From positions 186,001 through 250,000 of the forward strand of contig CAMYZE010000003.1 in assembly GCA_947303805.1 (NCBI GenBank): 64,000 nt of DNA, written 5' to 3'. The position numbers were made by a program, and so were the translations under genes. The notes under the pieces are model-generated. The model was given only the letters and a program-made list of their open reading frames with translations. It did not search any database and was not told the DNA's origin. Shown here piece after piece: positions 33,832 through 41,072 of this stretch (positions are counted from its first letter, which is position 1; every line of letters begins with the position of its first letter). This DNA is from an uncultured Clostridia bacterium. GTDB taxonomy: Bacteria; Bacillota; Clostridia; Lachnospirales; Lachnospiraceae.

Positions 33832-36412
33832 CTTCTACATATTTTATTACATTTGAAAGATTTACATACTTATCTTTATCATTTACCACAAGCGTTGGTG
33901 CCTGCATTATCTGATACTTCTCACAATCTGCTGGGTTCTCATTTGCATCTACTATAGAATACTTAATTCCTGCCATATCGAGAAGTTCTTCTGCCTTCTT
34001 ACAATTTGGGCAAGTCTTGGTAACAAATAATTTGAGGTTGTCTGCTTTTGGTATCTCGTGTTCTATTTCATGTGCTACTTCTCTTGCTGTTTCATGAGCT
34101 ACTACATTATCTACTGTATCTGCTTCTACAACCACATCAGCTTTTTCATCCTTGTAGAAATTTTCTGCATTTACATTTTGCAAAGGCTCATTATTATTCT
34201 TAAATACATCATTAAATGATGGTGTTGCTTCAGCCTGCTCTTTTTCTGCTGCACGCTCTTTTTCAAAATTCATCTTCTCGACTACAGTATCAGGAGTTTC
34301 TGCCTTAAATAAGTTTTCTCCCATCTGCTCTATACGAGTAGCTGCGAGTTTTGCAGAGTATTCTTTTCTATCTTTGAACTCTTGAGCTTTACCATCATTC
34401 CAGTTTTGAACTGGTCTATAGTATCCTGTGATACGGCTATTAACCTCTGTTGGCTCTCCACAGTGTGGGCAAGTATATACTTCTCCAGGAATATAACCGT
34501 GATTCTTACATACTGAGTAAGTTGGAGATAAAGTGTAATATGGTAATTTATAATTATTTGCAATAGTACGAACAAGATTTGCTGCAGCCTTCCAATCTGG
34601 AAGTTTCTCTCCAAGGAATGTATGGAATACTGTTCCTGAAGTATATAATGTCTGAAGTTCATCTTGCACATCAAGAGCGTTGAATATATCATCAGTAGTT
34701 CCTACAGGAAGGTGTGATGAGTTAGTATAATATGGAGTGCCTTGCATATTTGCAGTGATGATATTTGGGAATTTTTCCTTATCATGTTTTGCAAATCTAT
34801 AAGTAGTTGACTCTGCAGGTGTTGCCTCTAAGTTATAGAGATCTCCATACTTCTCTTGATAATCTTTAAGTCTTTCTCTCATGTGATTAAGTACATCTAT
34901 ACTAAACTTGACTGCCTCTTCATCTCTTAAATCTTTCTTTAACCACTTAGCATTTAAGCAAGCTTCATTCATACCTACAAGACCTATGGTTGAGAAGTGA
35001 TTGTTAAATGTGCCAAGATATCTCTTAGTATATGGATAGAGACCATTTTCCATAAATCTCTCTATAGTATTTCTCTTAATCTTAAGTGATCTTGCTGATA
35101 TATCCATGAGCCTATCAAGTCTCTGATAGAACTCCTCCTCTGAACTTGCGAGATATGCAAGACGAGGCATATTGATAGTTACAACTCCTACTGAACCAGT
35201 TGACTCACCTGAACCAAAGAATCCACCTGATTTCTTTCTGAGTTCTCTTAAATCAAGTCTAAGACGGCAACACATAGAACGTACATCTGATGGTTCCATA
35301 TCTGAGTTTACATAGTTTGAAAAATATGGTGTACCATACTTTGATGCCATTTCAAATAAGAGTTTGTTGTTCTCTGTCTCTGACCAATCAAAATTCTTTG
35401 TAATGCTATAAGTTGGAATTGGATATTGGAAGCCTCTGCCATTTGCATCACCTTCTATCATAACTTCAATGAATGCTTTGTTGACCATATCCATTTCTTT
35501 CTTACAGTCTTTATATTTGAAGTTTTGTTCTTTTCCACCCACGATTACTGGAAGTTCTGCAAGATCATTTGGAACTGTCCAATCAAGTGTTATATTTGTA
35601 AATGGACTTTGAGTTCCCCATCTTGATGGTGTGTTGACACCATAGATGAAACTTTGTATGCACTGCTTAACTTCATCATAATTCAAATTATCTATTTTTA
35701 CGAAAGGAGCTAAATATGTATCAAATGATGAAAATGCTTGAGCACCTGCCCATTCATTTTGCATGATACCTAAAAAGTTTACCATTTGGTTGCAAAGAGT
35801 TGATAAATGTTTTGCTGGGGAACTTGTAATCTTGCCAGGTATGCCACCAAGTCCTTCTTTTATGAGTTGCTTCAAAGACCAACCTGCGCAATATCCTGTA
35901 AGCATAGATAAATCGTGGATATGAATCTCTGCATTCTTATGTGCTTGAGCAATCTCGTCATCATAAACTTCTGACAACCAATAGTTAGCAGTTATTGCAC
36001 CCGAGTTAGAAAGTATAAGTCCACCTACAGAATAAGTTACTGTAGAATTTTCTTTTACTCTCCAGTCACTTACATTTAAATAATTATCTACAACCTGCTT
36101 ATAGTTGAGAAGTGTCTCCTTGGCCTGTCTTATATCACTATGTTTCTTTCTATATAATATGTAAGCCTTAGCTACATCACCATAGTCATACTTAATCAAA
36201 ACTTCTTCAACAGAATCTTGAATCTCTTCAACAGTTATGATACCGTTTTTAATTTTTGATCCAAAGGCAGCTGCTGTGCGCTGTGCGAGATCATCAATAA
36301 TACTTGGATGAGTTTCTCTCTTACATGCGACAAATGCCTTATCGATAGCATCCTTAATTTTTTGGATGTTAAAATCTACTTGTTCCCCATTTCTCTTTGC
36401 TACAATGAACAT
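33812..36412 (-). CDS. nrdD: Anaerobic ribonucleoside-triphosphate reductase with C-terminal glutaredoxin-like domain
   Basis: Class III glycyl-radical enzyme making deoxynucleotides without oxygen. 866 residues: one N-terminal ATP cone (FIVAKRNGEQVDFNIQKI, residues ~2-95), the ten-stranded catalytic barrel, a zinc site (SVCKNHGYIPGEVYTCPHCG), and the radical region RITGYYRPVQNWNDGKAQEF with the likely glycyl radical at Gly662. A charged linker (~685-790) leads to a glutaredoxin-like domain with CPNC (Cys800, Cys803), probably the electron donor. No nrdG activase is adjacent. The ribosome site is AAGGGG. A promoter with candidate NrdR sites lies upstream. Confidence 0.95.
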   Translation of the reverse strand: MFIVAKRNGEQVDFNIQKIKDAIDKAFVACKRETHPSIIDDLAQRTAAAFGSKIKNGIITVEEIQDSVEEVLIKYDYGDVAKAYILYRKKHSDIRQAKETLLNYKQVVDNYLNVSDWRVKENSTVTYSVGGLILSNSGAITANYWLSEVYDDEIAQAHKNAEIHIHDLSMLTGYCAGWSLKQLIKEGLGGIPGKITSSPAKHLSTLCNQMVNFLGIMQNEWAGAQAFSSFDTYLAPFVKIDNLNYDEVKQCIQSFIYGVNTPSRWGTQSPFTNITLDWTVPNDLAELPVIVGGKEQNFKYKDCKKEMDMVNKAFIEVMIEGDANGRGFQYPIPTYSITKNFDWSETENNKLLFEMASKYGTPYFSNYVNSDMEPSDVRSMCCRLRLDLRELRKKSGGFFGSGESTGSVGVVTINMPRLAYLASSEEEFYQRLDRLMDISARSLKIKRNTIERFMENGLYPYTKRYLGTFNNHFSTIGLVGMNEACLNAKWLKKDLRDEEAVKFSIDVLNHMRERLKDYQEKYGDLYNLEATPAESTTYRFAKHDKEKFPNIITANMQGTPYYTNSSHLPVGTTDDIFNALDVQDELQTLYTSGTVFHTFLGEKLPDWKAAANLVRTIANNYKLPYYTLSPTYSVCKNHGYIPGEVYTCPHCGEPTEVNSRITGYYRPVQNWNDGKAQEFKDRKEYSAKLAATRIEQMGENLFKAETPDTVVEKMNFEKERAAEKEQAEATPSFNDVFKNNNEPLQNVNAENFYKDEKADVVVEADTVDNVVAHETAREVAHEIEHEIPKADNLKLFVTKTCPNCKKAEELLDMAGIKYSIVDANENPADCEKYQIMQAPTLVVNDKDKYVNLSNVIKYVEETSVAI

Positions 36413-36462
36413 ATTTTTTCCCCTTCAAATATATATTTTACATACCCACCATAAGTTAGATT

Positions 36463-36490
36463 ATTATATCATAATGATACCCAAAGTCAA
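36463..36490 (-). promoter_or_regulatory. nrdD promoter
   Basis: Minus-strand TTGACT (36485-36490), 16-base spacer, TATAAT (36463-36468) preceded by TGA (extended -10). The -35 box overlaps the proximal candidate NrdR box. Confidence 0.8.
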
Positions 36491-36531
36491 TATATAGTTA
36501 TTAACAAAATTGCAACCACTATATGTTGTGG
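36485..36531 (-). promoter_or_regulatory. Two candidate NrdR boxes upstream of nrdD
   Basis: AGTCAATATATAGTTA (36485-36500) and CCACTATATGTTGTGG (36516-36531) match the known NrdR palindrome ACACTATATATAGTGT at 11 and 12 of 16 positions. Their centres are 31 bp apart, the spacing expected for NrdR pairs. Box 1 covers the -35 element. Caution: box 2 lies within a perfect hairpin that may be the trmN6-like gene's terminator. Confidence 0.55.
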
Positions 36532-36538
36532 TTGCAAT
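36503..36538 (-). terminator. Intrinsic terminator downstream of the tRNA-methyltransferase-like gene
   Basis: ATTGCAACCAC (36509-36519) and GTGGTTGCAAT (36528-36538) form a perfect 11-bp stem with an 8-base loop. On the minus strand it is followed by TTTGTT. It would end the mazEF-methyltransferase transcript just before the nrdD promoter. Confidence 0.7.
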
Positions 36539-36585
36539 AAGTTGATTATATAAGGATGTCGCATAAAATAAGGCTTTTTTAGGCA

Positions 36586-37383
36586 CTATTTTCCATAGAT
36601 CTTTTCGATTTTTTTAGTATAATATCCATCATTTTCAAAGACAATTATTGGCTCAAGAACTTTAATACCTGATTTGGCATTTTTTACTGCTTCTATTAGA
36701 CATAAGGTAGATGATTTATCAATATTTGGATATATGAATTGAACTTTTTTTATTTCAAATGAATTTGATTTTAATATTTCTGATAACTCGGTAAATCTTT
36801 CTGAATGATGAACTATATAAAATTTTTTATTAGATTTTAAAATTAAACTTGCAGCCTTGCATATCTCTTCAAATGTGATGAGCACCTCGTGCCTTGCTGC
36901 AATTTTTTTATCATTCAAATTAGTAATCCCACTTCCAGCTTTTATATAAGGCGGGTTACAAGTTATCATGTCAAATGTTTCATACATTGACTTATATTTT
37001 TCTCTATCATTAAAAATATTCTTTATGTCATCATTAATTACTTCTATATCTTCATCTATGTTTTTTGCATCTTCTACATTCGTTTTGTTATACTCGAGTG
37101 ATTTTTTACAAAGTTCAACTTGGCCTTTGTCTATCTCAAAGGCAGTGAACTTTACATTCTCATTCAAAAACATTTTTCTCTTAGCATACATAATAAGCGG
37201 TATAGGAAGTGCGCCAGTGCAAAAATCACAAATCTTAATCACTTGTAGGGGCGAAGCTTGCGAGCCCTCTCTCAAAGCAAAATTAGCAAGAAGGACAGCA
37301 TCAATTCCAAAATTGAAGCTGTCCTTGTCTTGGTAAATGTGGTAGCCATTTATTTCTAGGTTTTCTAATTTAATGTTGCTCAT
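36586..37383 (-). CDS. tRNA1(Val) adenine-N6 methyltransferase-like protein (TrmN6/YfiC group) carrying an in-frame repeat
   Basis: 265-residue class I SAM-dependent methyltransferase. The NPPY motif (TCNPPYIKAG) marks N6-adenine methylation; the N terminus (INGYHIYQDKDSFNFGIDAV) is typical of the YfiC group acting on A37 of tRNA-Val. The SAM-binding loop is DFCTGALPIPL, unusual beside the normal DLGTGTGII. Just before it, EGSQASPLQ is encoded by a dispersed short repeat (37245-37267). I start at ATG 37383; the longer frame begins with TTG inside mazF. It follows mazF directly, so its expression may be coupled to that toxin operon. Confidence 0.85.
   Translation of the reverse strand: MSNIKLENLEINGYHIYQDKDSFNFGIDAVLLANFALREGSQASPLQVIKICDFCTGALPIPLIMYAKRKMFLNENVKFTAFEIDKGQVELCKKSLEYNKTNVEDAKNIDEDIEVINDDIKNIFNDREKYKSMYETFDMITCNPPYIKAGSGITNLNDKKIAARHEVLITFEEICKAASLILKSNKKFYIVHHSERFTELSEILKSNSFEIKKVQFIYPNIDKSSTLCLIEAVKNAKSGIKVLEPIIVFENDGYYTKKIEKIYGK
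37245..37267. repeat. Dispersed short repeat inside a methyltransferase coding region
   Basis: GTAGGGGCGAAGCTTGCGAGCCC, the opposite orientation of the GGGCTCG-N-CGCCCCTAC units elsewhere in the window. The reading frame stays open through it, adding residues just ahead of the SAM-binding loop. Confidence 0.8.
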
Positions 37384-37411
37384 GTCTATTACATCAATAT
37401 TTATAAAATTA

Positions 37412-37744
37412 CTATTCAATAAAACTCATTATAATGTCAACAACCTCGTCAACAATTTCCTTTGGTGCCACTTCCTCAAATTCAGCATCCCTCTTTGTTA
37501 AATCAAGCGCTTTTAGCTGCTCGCACAATACGACTCCTCGCGTTTTTGTTTTACTATTTAATGCAACATGAAAAGGATGCTTATTATCAGTTGATGTTAT
37601 CGGGCATACAAAAGTCAAATTACACATTTTATTATACAAATCATTAGTTACAACTATTGCAGGTCTTCTTCCTTGTTGCTCATGTCTTTTTTGGGGGTTG
37701 AAATTCAAATAAACGATATCGCCCTTTTTAAACTTTTTTACCAT
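37412..37744 (-). CDS. mazF: MazF/PemK-type mRNA interferase toxin
   Basis: 110-residue endoribonuclease toxin. Family features: KKGDIVYLNFNPQKRHEQQGRRPAIVV near the start (split here over residues 6-32), VCPITST and the C-terminal GVVLCEQLKALDLTKRDAEF segment. The conserved Arg in GRRPAIVV is present. Its start overlaps mazE by 7 bases. Probably cleaves mRNA at short specific sites; specificity unknown. Confidence 0.95.
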   Translation of the reverse strand: MVKKFKKGDIVYLNFNPQKRHEQQGRRPAIVVTNDLYNKMCNLTFVCPITSTDNKHPFHVALNSKTKTRGVVLCEQLKALDLTKRDAEFEEVAPKEIVDEVVDIIMSFIE

Positions 37745-37998
37745 ATTTCTTCCCCTACACTATTTCCAGTATCTATTTCTTCAACATTTAGTTTTTTTAT
37801 TTTCGAAATAGGCTTTTTATAAAACTCTGTAAGCCGTTCCTCTAAAGTTTTATGTTTATTTTCCTTTTTTATAATTATCTCATCATTAACAGAACGAATT
37901 GATAATTTATCATTAACCTTAATATTTAAATCAATTAAAACTTGTTTTGGTATTCTAATACCATTACTATTTCCCCACTTTTGAAGTACAGCTGTCAT
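37738..37998 (-). CDS. mazE: MazE-type AbrB-fold antitoxin
   Basis: 86-residue antitoxin. The N-terminal swapped-hairpin AbrB domain (VLQKWGNSNGIRIPKQVLID, residues 4-23) binds the operator, and the acidic C-terminal tail (LNVEEIDTGNSVGEEIW) blocks MazF. The ribosome site AGGAGG is strong. The promoter upstream is a perfect consensus with a palindrome at the start site. Confidence 0.95.
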   Translation of the reverse strand: MTAVLQKWGNSNGIRIPKQVLIDLNIKVNDKLSIRSVNDEIIIKKENKHKTLEERLTEFYKKPISKIKKLNVEEIDTGNSVGEEIW

Positions 37999-38010
37999 AT
38001 ATAACCTCCT

Positions 38011-38060
38011 ATGTATATATTATGTATATACATTATATTATGCTGTTCTTTACTTGTCAA
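38011..38060 (-). promoter_or_regulatory. mazEF promoter and operator
   Basis: Minus-strand TTGACA (38055-38060), 17-base spacer, TATAAT (38032-38037): a perfect sigma-A consensus. Over the start site lie the perfect palindrome ATGTATATACAT (38022-38033) and a direct repeat of ATGTATATA (38011-38019, 38022-38030), the likely MazE/MazEF operator. Confidence 0.88.
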
Positions 38061-38104
38061 GATTATTTAATCCATGATAAATAATAATTTCCACAAAGAT
38101 ATTT

Positions 38105-38350
38105 CTAATATACCCATATATCATCCATTGTGATAGATGTAATCATATCAATTACTCTTACTCCATCTCGCTGTACCTCACATAATTCTTCAAAAGTTGA
38201 AACTTCTGTTGTTTCTTTATAAAATTCACAGAATGAAATAACTTCTTTTCCTTTTATTTCTCCGTAAGTGATTGAATATTTTTTTTCATTATATTCAAAC
38301 TCTATTTCATGACCTTCTTCTATTATTTTTTTTAATTCTTCTCTAGTCAT
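38105..38350 (-). CDS. Probable immunity protein for the adjacent toxin domain
   Basis: 81 residues, acidic, no signal peptide, no recognised motif. It starts inside the end of the upstream toxin-like gene (8-base overlap). This gene order, size and acidity are typical of immunity proteins of polymorphic toxins. The function is inferred from context only. Confidence 0.6.
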   Translation of the reverse strand: MTREELKKIIEEGHEIEFEYNEKKYSITYGEIKGKEVISFCEFYKETTEVSTFEELCEVQRDGVRVIDMITSITMDDIWVY

Positions 38351-38645
38351 TATTTAATTTTTCTCCTTTCTTTTGCCTTTTTCCATTAATAATTTTATGT
38401 TGGTGAGGAACATCCGGATGCATTTTTGAATTTCCATGATCAGTATAATCAATGTCTAGATATGCACTCCCGCTTTCATCATAGTATCTTTCAGAATGTA
38501 ATTTACCATTTTTATAATTTTTAGTGACTGAGTTTGGTGTGCCATTTAGTGGAAGACTATGCTTATTATTAACTTTATTAATTACATCTACTTGACCAAC
38601 ACTACTTGATCCTGCATTATTAAAACTTTCTGAATTACTTTTCAT
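38343..38645 (-). CDS. Orphan polymorphic-toxin C-terminal domain cassette
   Basis: 100-residue protein. The stretch LNGTPNSVTKNYKNGKLHSE with RYYDESGSAYLDIDYTDHG and HPDVPHQHKI resembles the C-terminal toxin domains carried by large Rhs/LXG/WXG secreted toxins; the conserved D/H residues in DYTDHG and PHQH are likely catalytic. There is no delivery domain, only a short Ser/Asn-rich leader, so it looks like a detached tip cassette or the end of a lost larger gene. The next gene overlaps and is a likely immunity partner. I cannot name the exact toxin family. Confidence 0.6.
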   Translation of the reverse strand: MKSNSESFNNAGSSSVGQVDVINKVNNKHSLPLNGTPNSVTKNYKNGKLHSERYYDESGSAYLDIDYTDHGNSKMHPDVPHQHKIINGKRQKKGEKLNND

Positions 38646-38720
38646 AACACTACCTACCTTTTCTTATAGCATTAAGAATAGTATTTCTTTTCATTATGCA
38701 GGAATCAAATTGATAAATTC

Positions 38721-39078
38721 TTATACCCATATTTCGTGGTTATGAAAATAGATCCATGTTTTGTTTTTATCTAAATCTATATTACTACCCTTTTGCTCAA
38801 TCAAAACTCGCGTTTCTTTTATATAGCCATCTATAAACTTAGTATTTTCATCTACTGTTACTGCTTTTTCATACTCAATAAAATTATAAGGTTTAACTTC
38901 AAAAACCTCATCTAAAAGCATATTCCAAAAAGTTTGATAAAACTTTCTTTCGCCGATTTTATCATTTTTACACTTTTCTTTTAATAGTTCTTCGGCATTT
39001 GCTTTATCAAGGTTTTCTTTGTTTGACCAAAAGCTAATGAACTCTTTGATTTTTTTTTCTTCTCTCTACATCATTCAT
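38721..39078 (-). pseudogene. Frameshifted, truncated N terminus of an MmeI-like (type IIL/IIG) restriction-modification enzyme
   Basis: Read from ATG 39078, the frame gives MNDVERRKK and then breaks at a run of nine A. In the next frame it continues IKEFISFWSNKENLD ... KFYQTFWNMLLDEVFEV ... FIDGYIKETRVLIEQKGSNI, which matches the N-terminal nuclease region of MmeI-like enzymes (D of FIDGYI and E-x-K of IEQK as the PD-ExK site). One A fewer restores the frame. About 15 residues past EQKGSNIDLDK the similarity ends at a stop, so the methyltransferase and specificity parts are gone. It starts ~70 bases after the PIN toxin gene. Confidence 0.7.
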
Positions 39079-39147
39079 AATCTCTTTAACAATACTCAAT
39101 CTGTTACTAATTTGATGTTGCTCATAAATATTATTTGCTGATAAATG

Positions 39148-39567
39148 CTATGTTTCAATTAAGTCTACTAACTCACTCGGTGTAATAATTTTATCAACTT
39201 TAGGGTAATGCTTAACATTTCCTGTTACTAATCTTTTATCTAATTCATCTTTATTTATAACCAATTCATAAAATGGTTTATCTTTCATATCAAATTCATA
39301 ACTACCAATCTTATCTGGATTAATCTTATGTCCTTCTTTTTTTATAATTGATAATAATTCTTTAATTTTATTTTTGTTGAATCCAAATTTTTCTCTATTT
39401 AATACATCCAAATATTCTTCAAAAATCTCATCGCTATATACTAGATTAACTTTCTTATCATAAAAATAATCGAGTACTTTCACCGTTGCACTATCATTGT
39501 ACGAACTAAGAAATGAAGAAACCAATACATTTGTATCATAAATTATGCTAAGCTTTTTATCTTCCAT
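39148..39567 (-). CDS. PIN-domain toxin (COG1569-type)
   Basis: 139-residue predicted ribonuclease. IIYDTNVLVSSFLSS holds the first acidic residue of the PIN site; the SDEIFEEYLDVLNREKF segment is typical of the toxin PIN family paired with RHH antitoxins. The terminal acidic residue region (RLVTGNVKHYPKV) is also recognisable. It overlaps its antitoxin by 11 bases. Confidence 0.9.
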   Translation of the reverse strand: MEDKKLSIIYDTNVLVSSFLSSYNDSATVKVLDYFYDKKVNLVYSDEIFEEYLDVLNREKFGFNKNKIKELLSIIKKEGHKINPDKIGSYEFDMKDKPFYELVINKDELDKRLVTGNVKHYPKVDKIITPSELVDLIET

Positions 39568-39835
39568 ATATTTCCTTATTTATCTCATCAAGACTCATAT
39601 CTGCTGTGCCATTTTTTATCGCATCCTTCCTTATACTGTCAGTGATACTTTTTGCACGTGACAGATTAACATCAGAATTATACTCAATATCAAATGGTAT
39701 CTTTTTTTGCTTAATAACCGCTCTTGCAAATATGTTGATGGCTGTTGACATTGACATACCAAAATTTTCACACAATTCTTCAAATTGTCCTTTCAAATCA
39801 TTATTCATTCTAACTGTGAATGCTACTTGCTCCAT
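39557..39835 (-). CDS. RelB/DinJ-type antitoxin
   Basis: 92-residue ribbon-helix-helix antitoxin: EQVAFTVRMNNDLKGQFEEL for the strand and first helix, then MSMSTAINIFARAVIKQKKI, the DinJ/RelB hallmark. The C-terminal tail is expected to wrap the PIN toxin. It heads a bicistronic unit with its own promoter and inverted-repeat operator. Confidence 0.92.
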   Translation of the reverse strand: MEQVAFTVRMNNDLKGQFEELCENFGMSMSTAINIFARAVIKQKKIPFDIEYNSDVNLSRAKSITDSIRKDAIKNGTADMSLDEINKEIYGR

Positions 39836-39862
39836 AATCTACCTCTTTTCCAATATTCAAAT

Positions 39863-39912
39863 TGGCATCAAAATGATACCATTATTATACCTCAATTATG
39901 CACTATTTTCAA
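39863..39912 (-). promoter_or_regulatory. Promoter and operator of the RelB/PIN operon
   Basis: Minus-strand TTGAAA (39907-39912), 17-base spacer, TATAAT (39884-39889). Just downstream, TGGCATCA-AAA-TGATACCA (39863-39881) is an inverted repeat with one mismatch, placed over the transcription start. Confidence 0.8.
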
Positions 39913-39972
39913 TAATTAATTTTCAAGCAAACTAAATGACATTTTAACAATAAGCATATAACTTTTTAAAAC

Positions 39973-39996
39973 AAAAAAAGAGAGTTTACACTCTCT
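39973..39996 (-). terminator. Intrinsic terminator after the DUF6273-like pair
   Basis: AGAGAGT-TTAC-ACTCTCT followed on the minus strand by seven Ts, 25 bases after the stop at 40021. Confidence 0.88.
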
Positions 39997-40020
39997 TAAA
40001 AATCTAAATATGATAAAATT

Positions 40021-41064
40021 CTAGTCTTCTATCCACATCATGGGTTGTAATTCATACATAAAACCACCAGCACTAGTTGCATTTATGTCTATAGTTCCAT
40101 CATATGTATATGGAGAATACAAATATGGTCTATAATCACTTACTTGCCCTACTATTTCGTCATTTTGCATATCATAAGTCCATCCTTCTTTTATATCCCT
40201 AAGCAAAAGACTACCATAATTGGAATGATATTTATAAAGATTTAAATATTCTAATGTTTCTTCCTGAGTTTCAATCATGTCTCTTTCTCTAAGTAATTCT
40301 ATATTATTTTTAAAATACATATCAATATCCGATATGCCCGGAATAAATATTTTATCATTCGTAGTTTCAACACTGTCTAATGAATTGTCTAACTTCATAT
40401 GAGCGGTACTAAGTTCAGTTAATGCTATTTTTTTCTTTTCTTCCTCACTAAAACAATCGTTCAAAAATGTTGAATTTAAAAATTTGCGGACATAACTATT
40501 TTTATAATCTAACTTTTTCTTAGTGGCCTCTTCTAATACTTCTTGATTTTCTATAAACTCATCATCAAAAGTATCATTTAAATCCATATTATAATATGCT
40601 TTATCCCCAAGAACATTATCATAAGGTGCACATAACTTGCTCCACCTTGATTTAAGCAACAACAGTTTCCTATTATTATTTTTATCTACAACATACCATT
40701 CTAAGTTTTTAATTTGACCAGATGCAGGAACTTTTATTTTCCCAAATTTAACAATTTCTGTCTTGTTTGCTGCATTTTGGAATATTTTATCATATTGCTC
40801 ATTATCCTTGCCTTCAAGCATAACTTCTACAACATCTTTTGTAAGTCCACCTAATCCAAATGGTATAAGATCAAGAACATAATCAGTTGCTATTTCCTTT
40901 AATCTATTTGCCTTATAATGATCTAAACAATATCCCTCTTTATATACTTCATTATTACAATTATTTTCTTTACAAGTATTAGCAGCAAAAGTATTGATAG
41001 TTAGAGTAAATGACAATAACAATATCAAAATGCAACCAATGATTCTATTCTTCTTATAAAACAT
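40021..41064 (-). CDS. Secreted DUF6273-like protein with N-terminal Cys/His knuckle
   Basis: 347 residues with a signal peptide (IIGCILILLLSFTLTINTFAA). Directly after it comes CKENNCNNEVYKEGYCLDHY, a compact Cys/His cluster that may bind zinc. The rest resembles DUF6273 domains: FGKIKVPASGQIKNLEWYVVD, LLLLKSR, FLNSTFLNDCFSEEEKKKI. Function unknown; the family is common in secreted clostridial proteins. It follows a similar gene by 8 bases and is probably co-transcribed with it. Confidence 0.72.
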   Translation of the reverse strand: MFYKKNRIIGCILILLLSFTLTINTFAANTCKENNCNNEVYKEGYCLDHYKANRLKEIATDYVLDLIPFGLGGLTKDVVEVMLEGKDNEQYDKIFQNAANKTEIVKFGKIKVPASGQIKNLEWYVVDKNNNRKLLLLKSRWSKLCAPYDNVLGDKAYYNMDLNDTFDDEFIENQEVLEEATKKKLDYKNSYVRKFLNSTFLNDCFSEEEKKKIALTELSTAHMKLDNSLDSVETTNDKIFIPGISDIDMYFKNNIELLRERDMIETQEETLEYLNLYKYHSNYGSLLLRDIKEGWTYDMQNDEIVGQVSDYRPYLYSPYTYDGTIDINATSAGGFMYELQPMMWIED

Positions 41065-41072
41065 ATTGTTAT

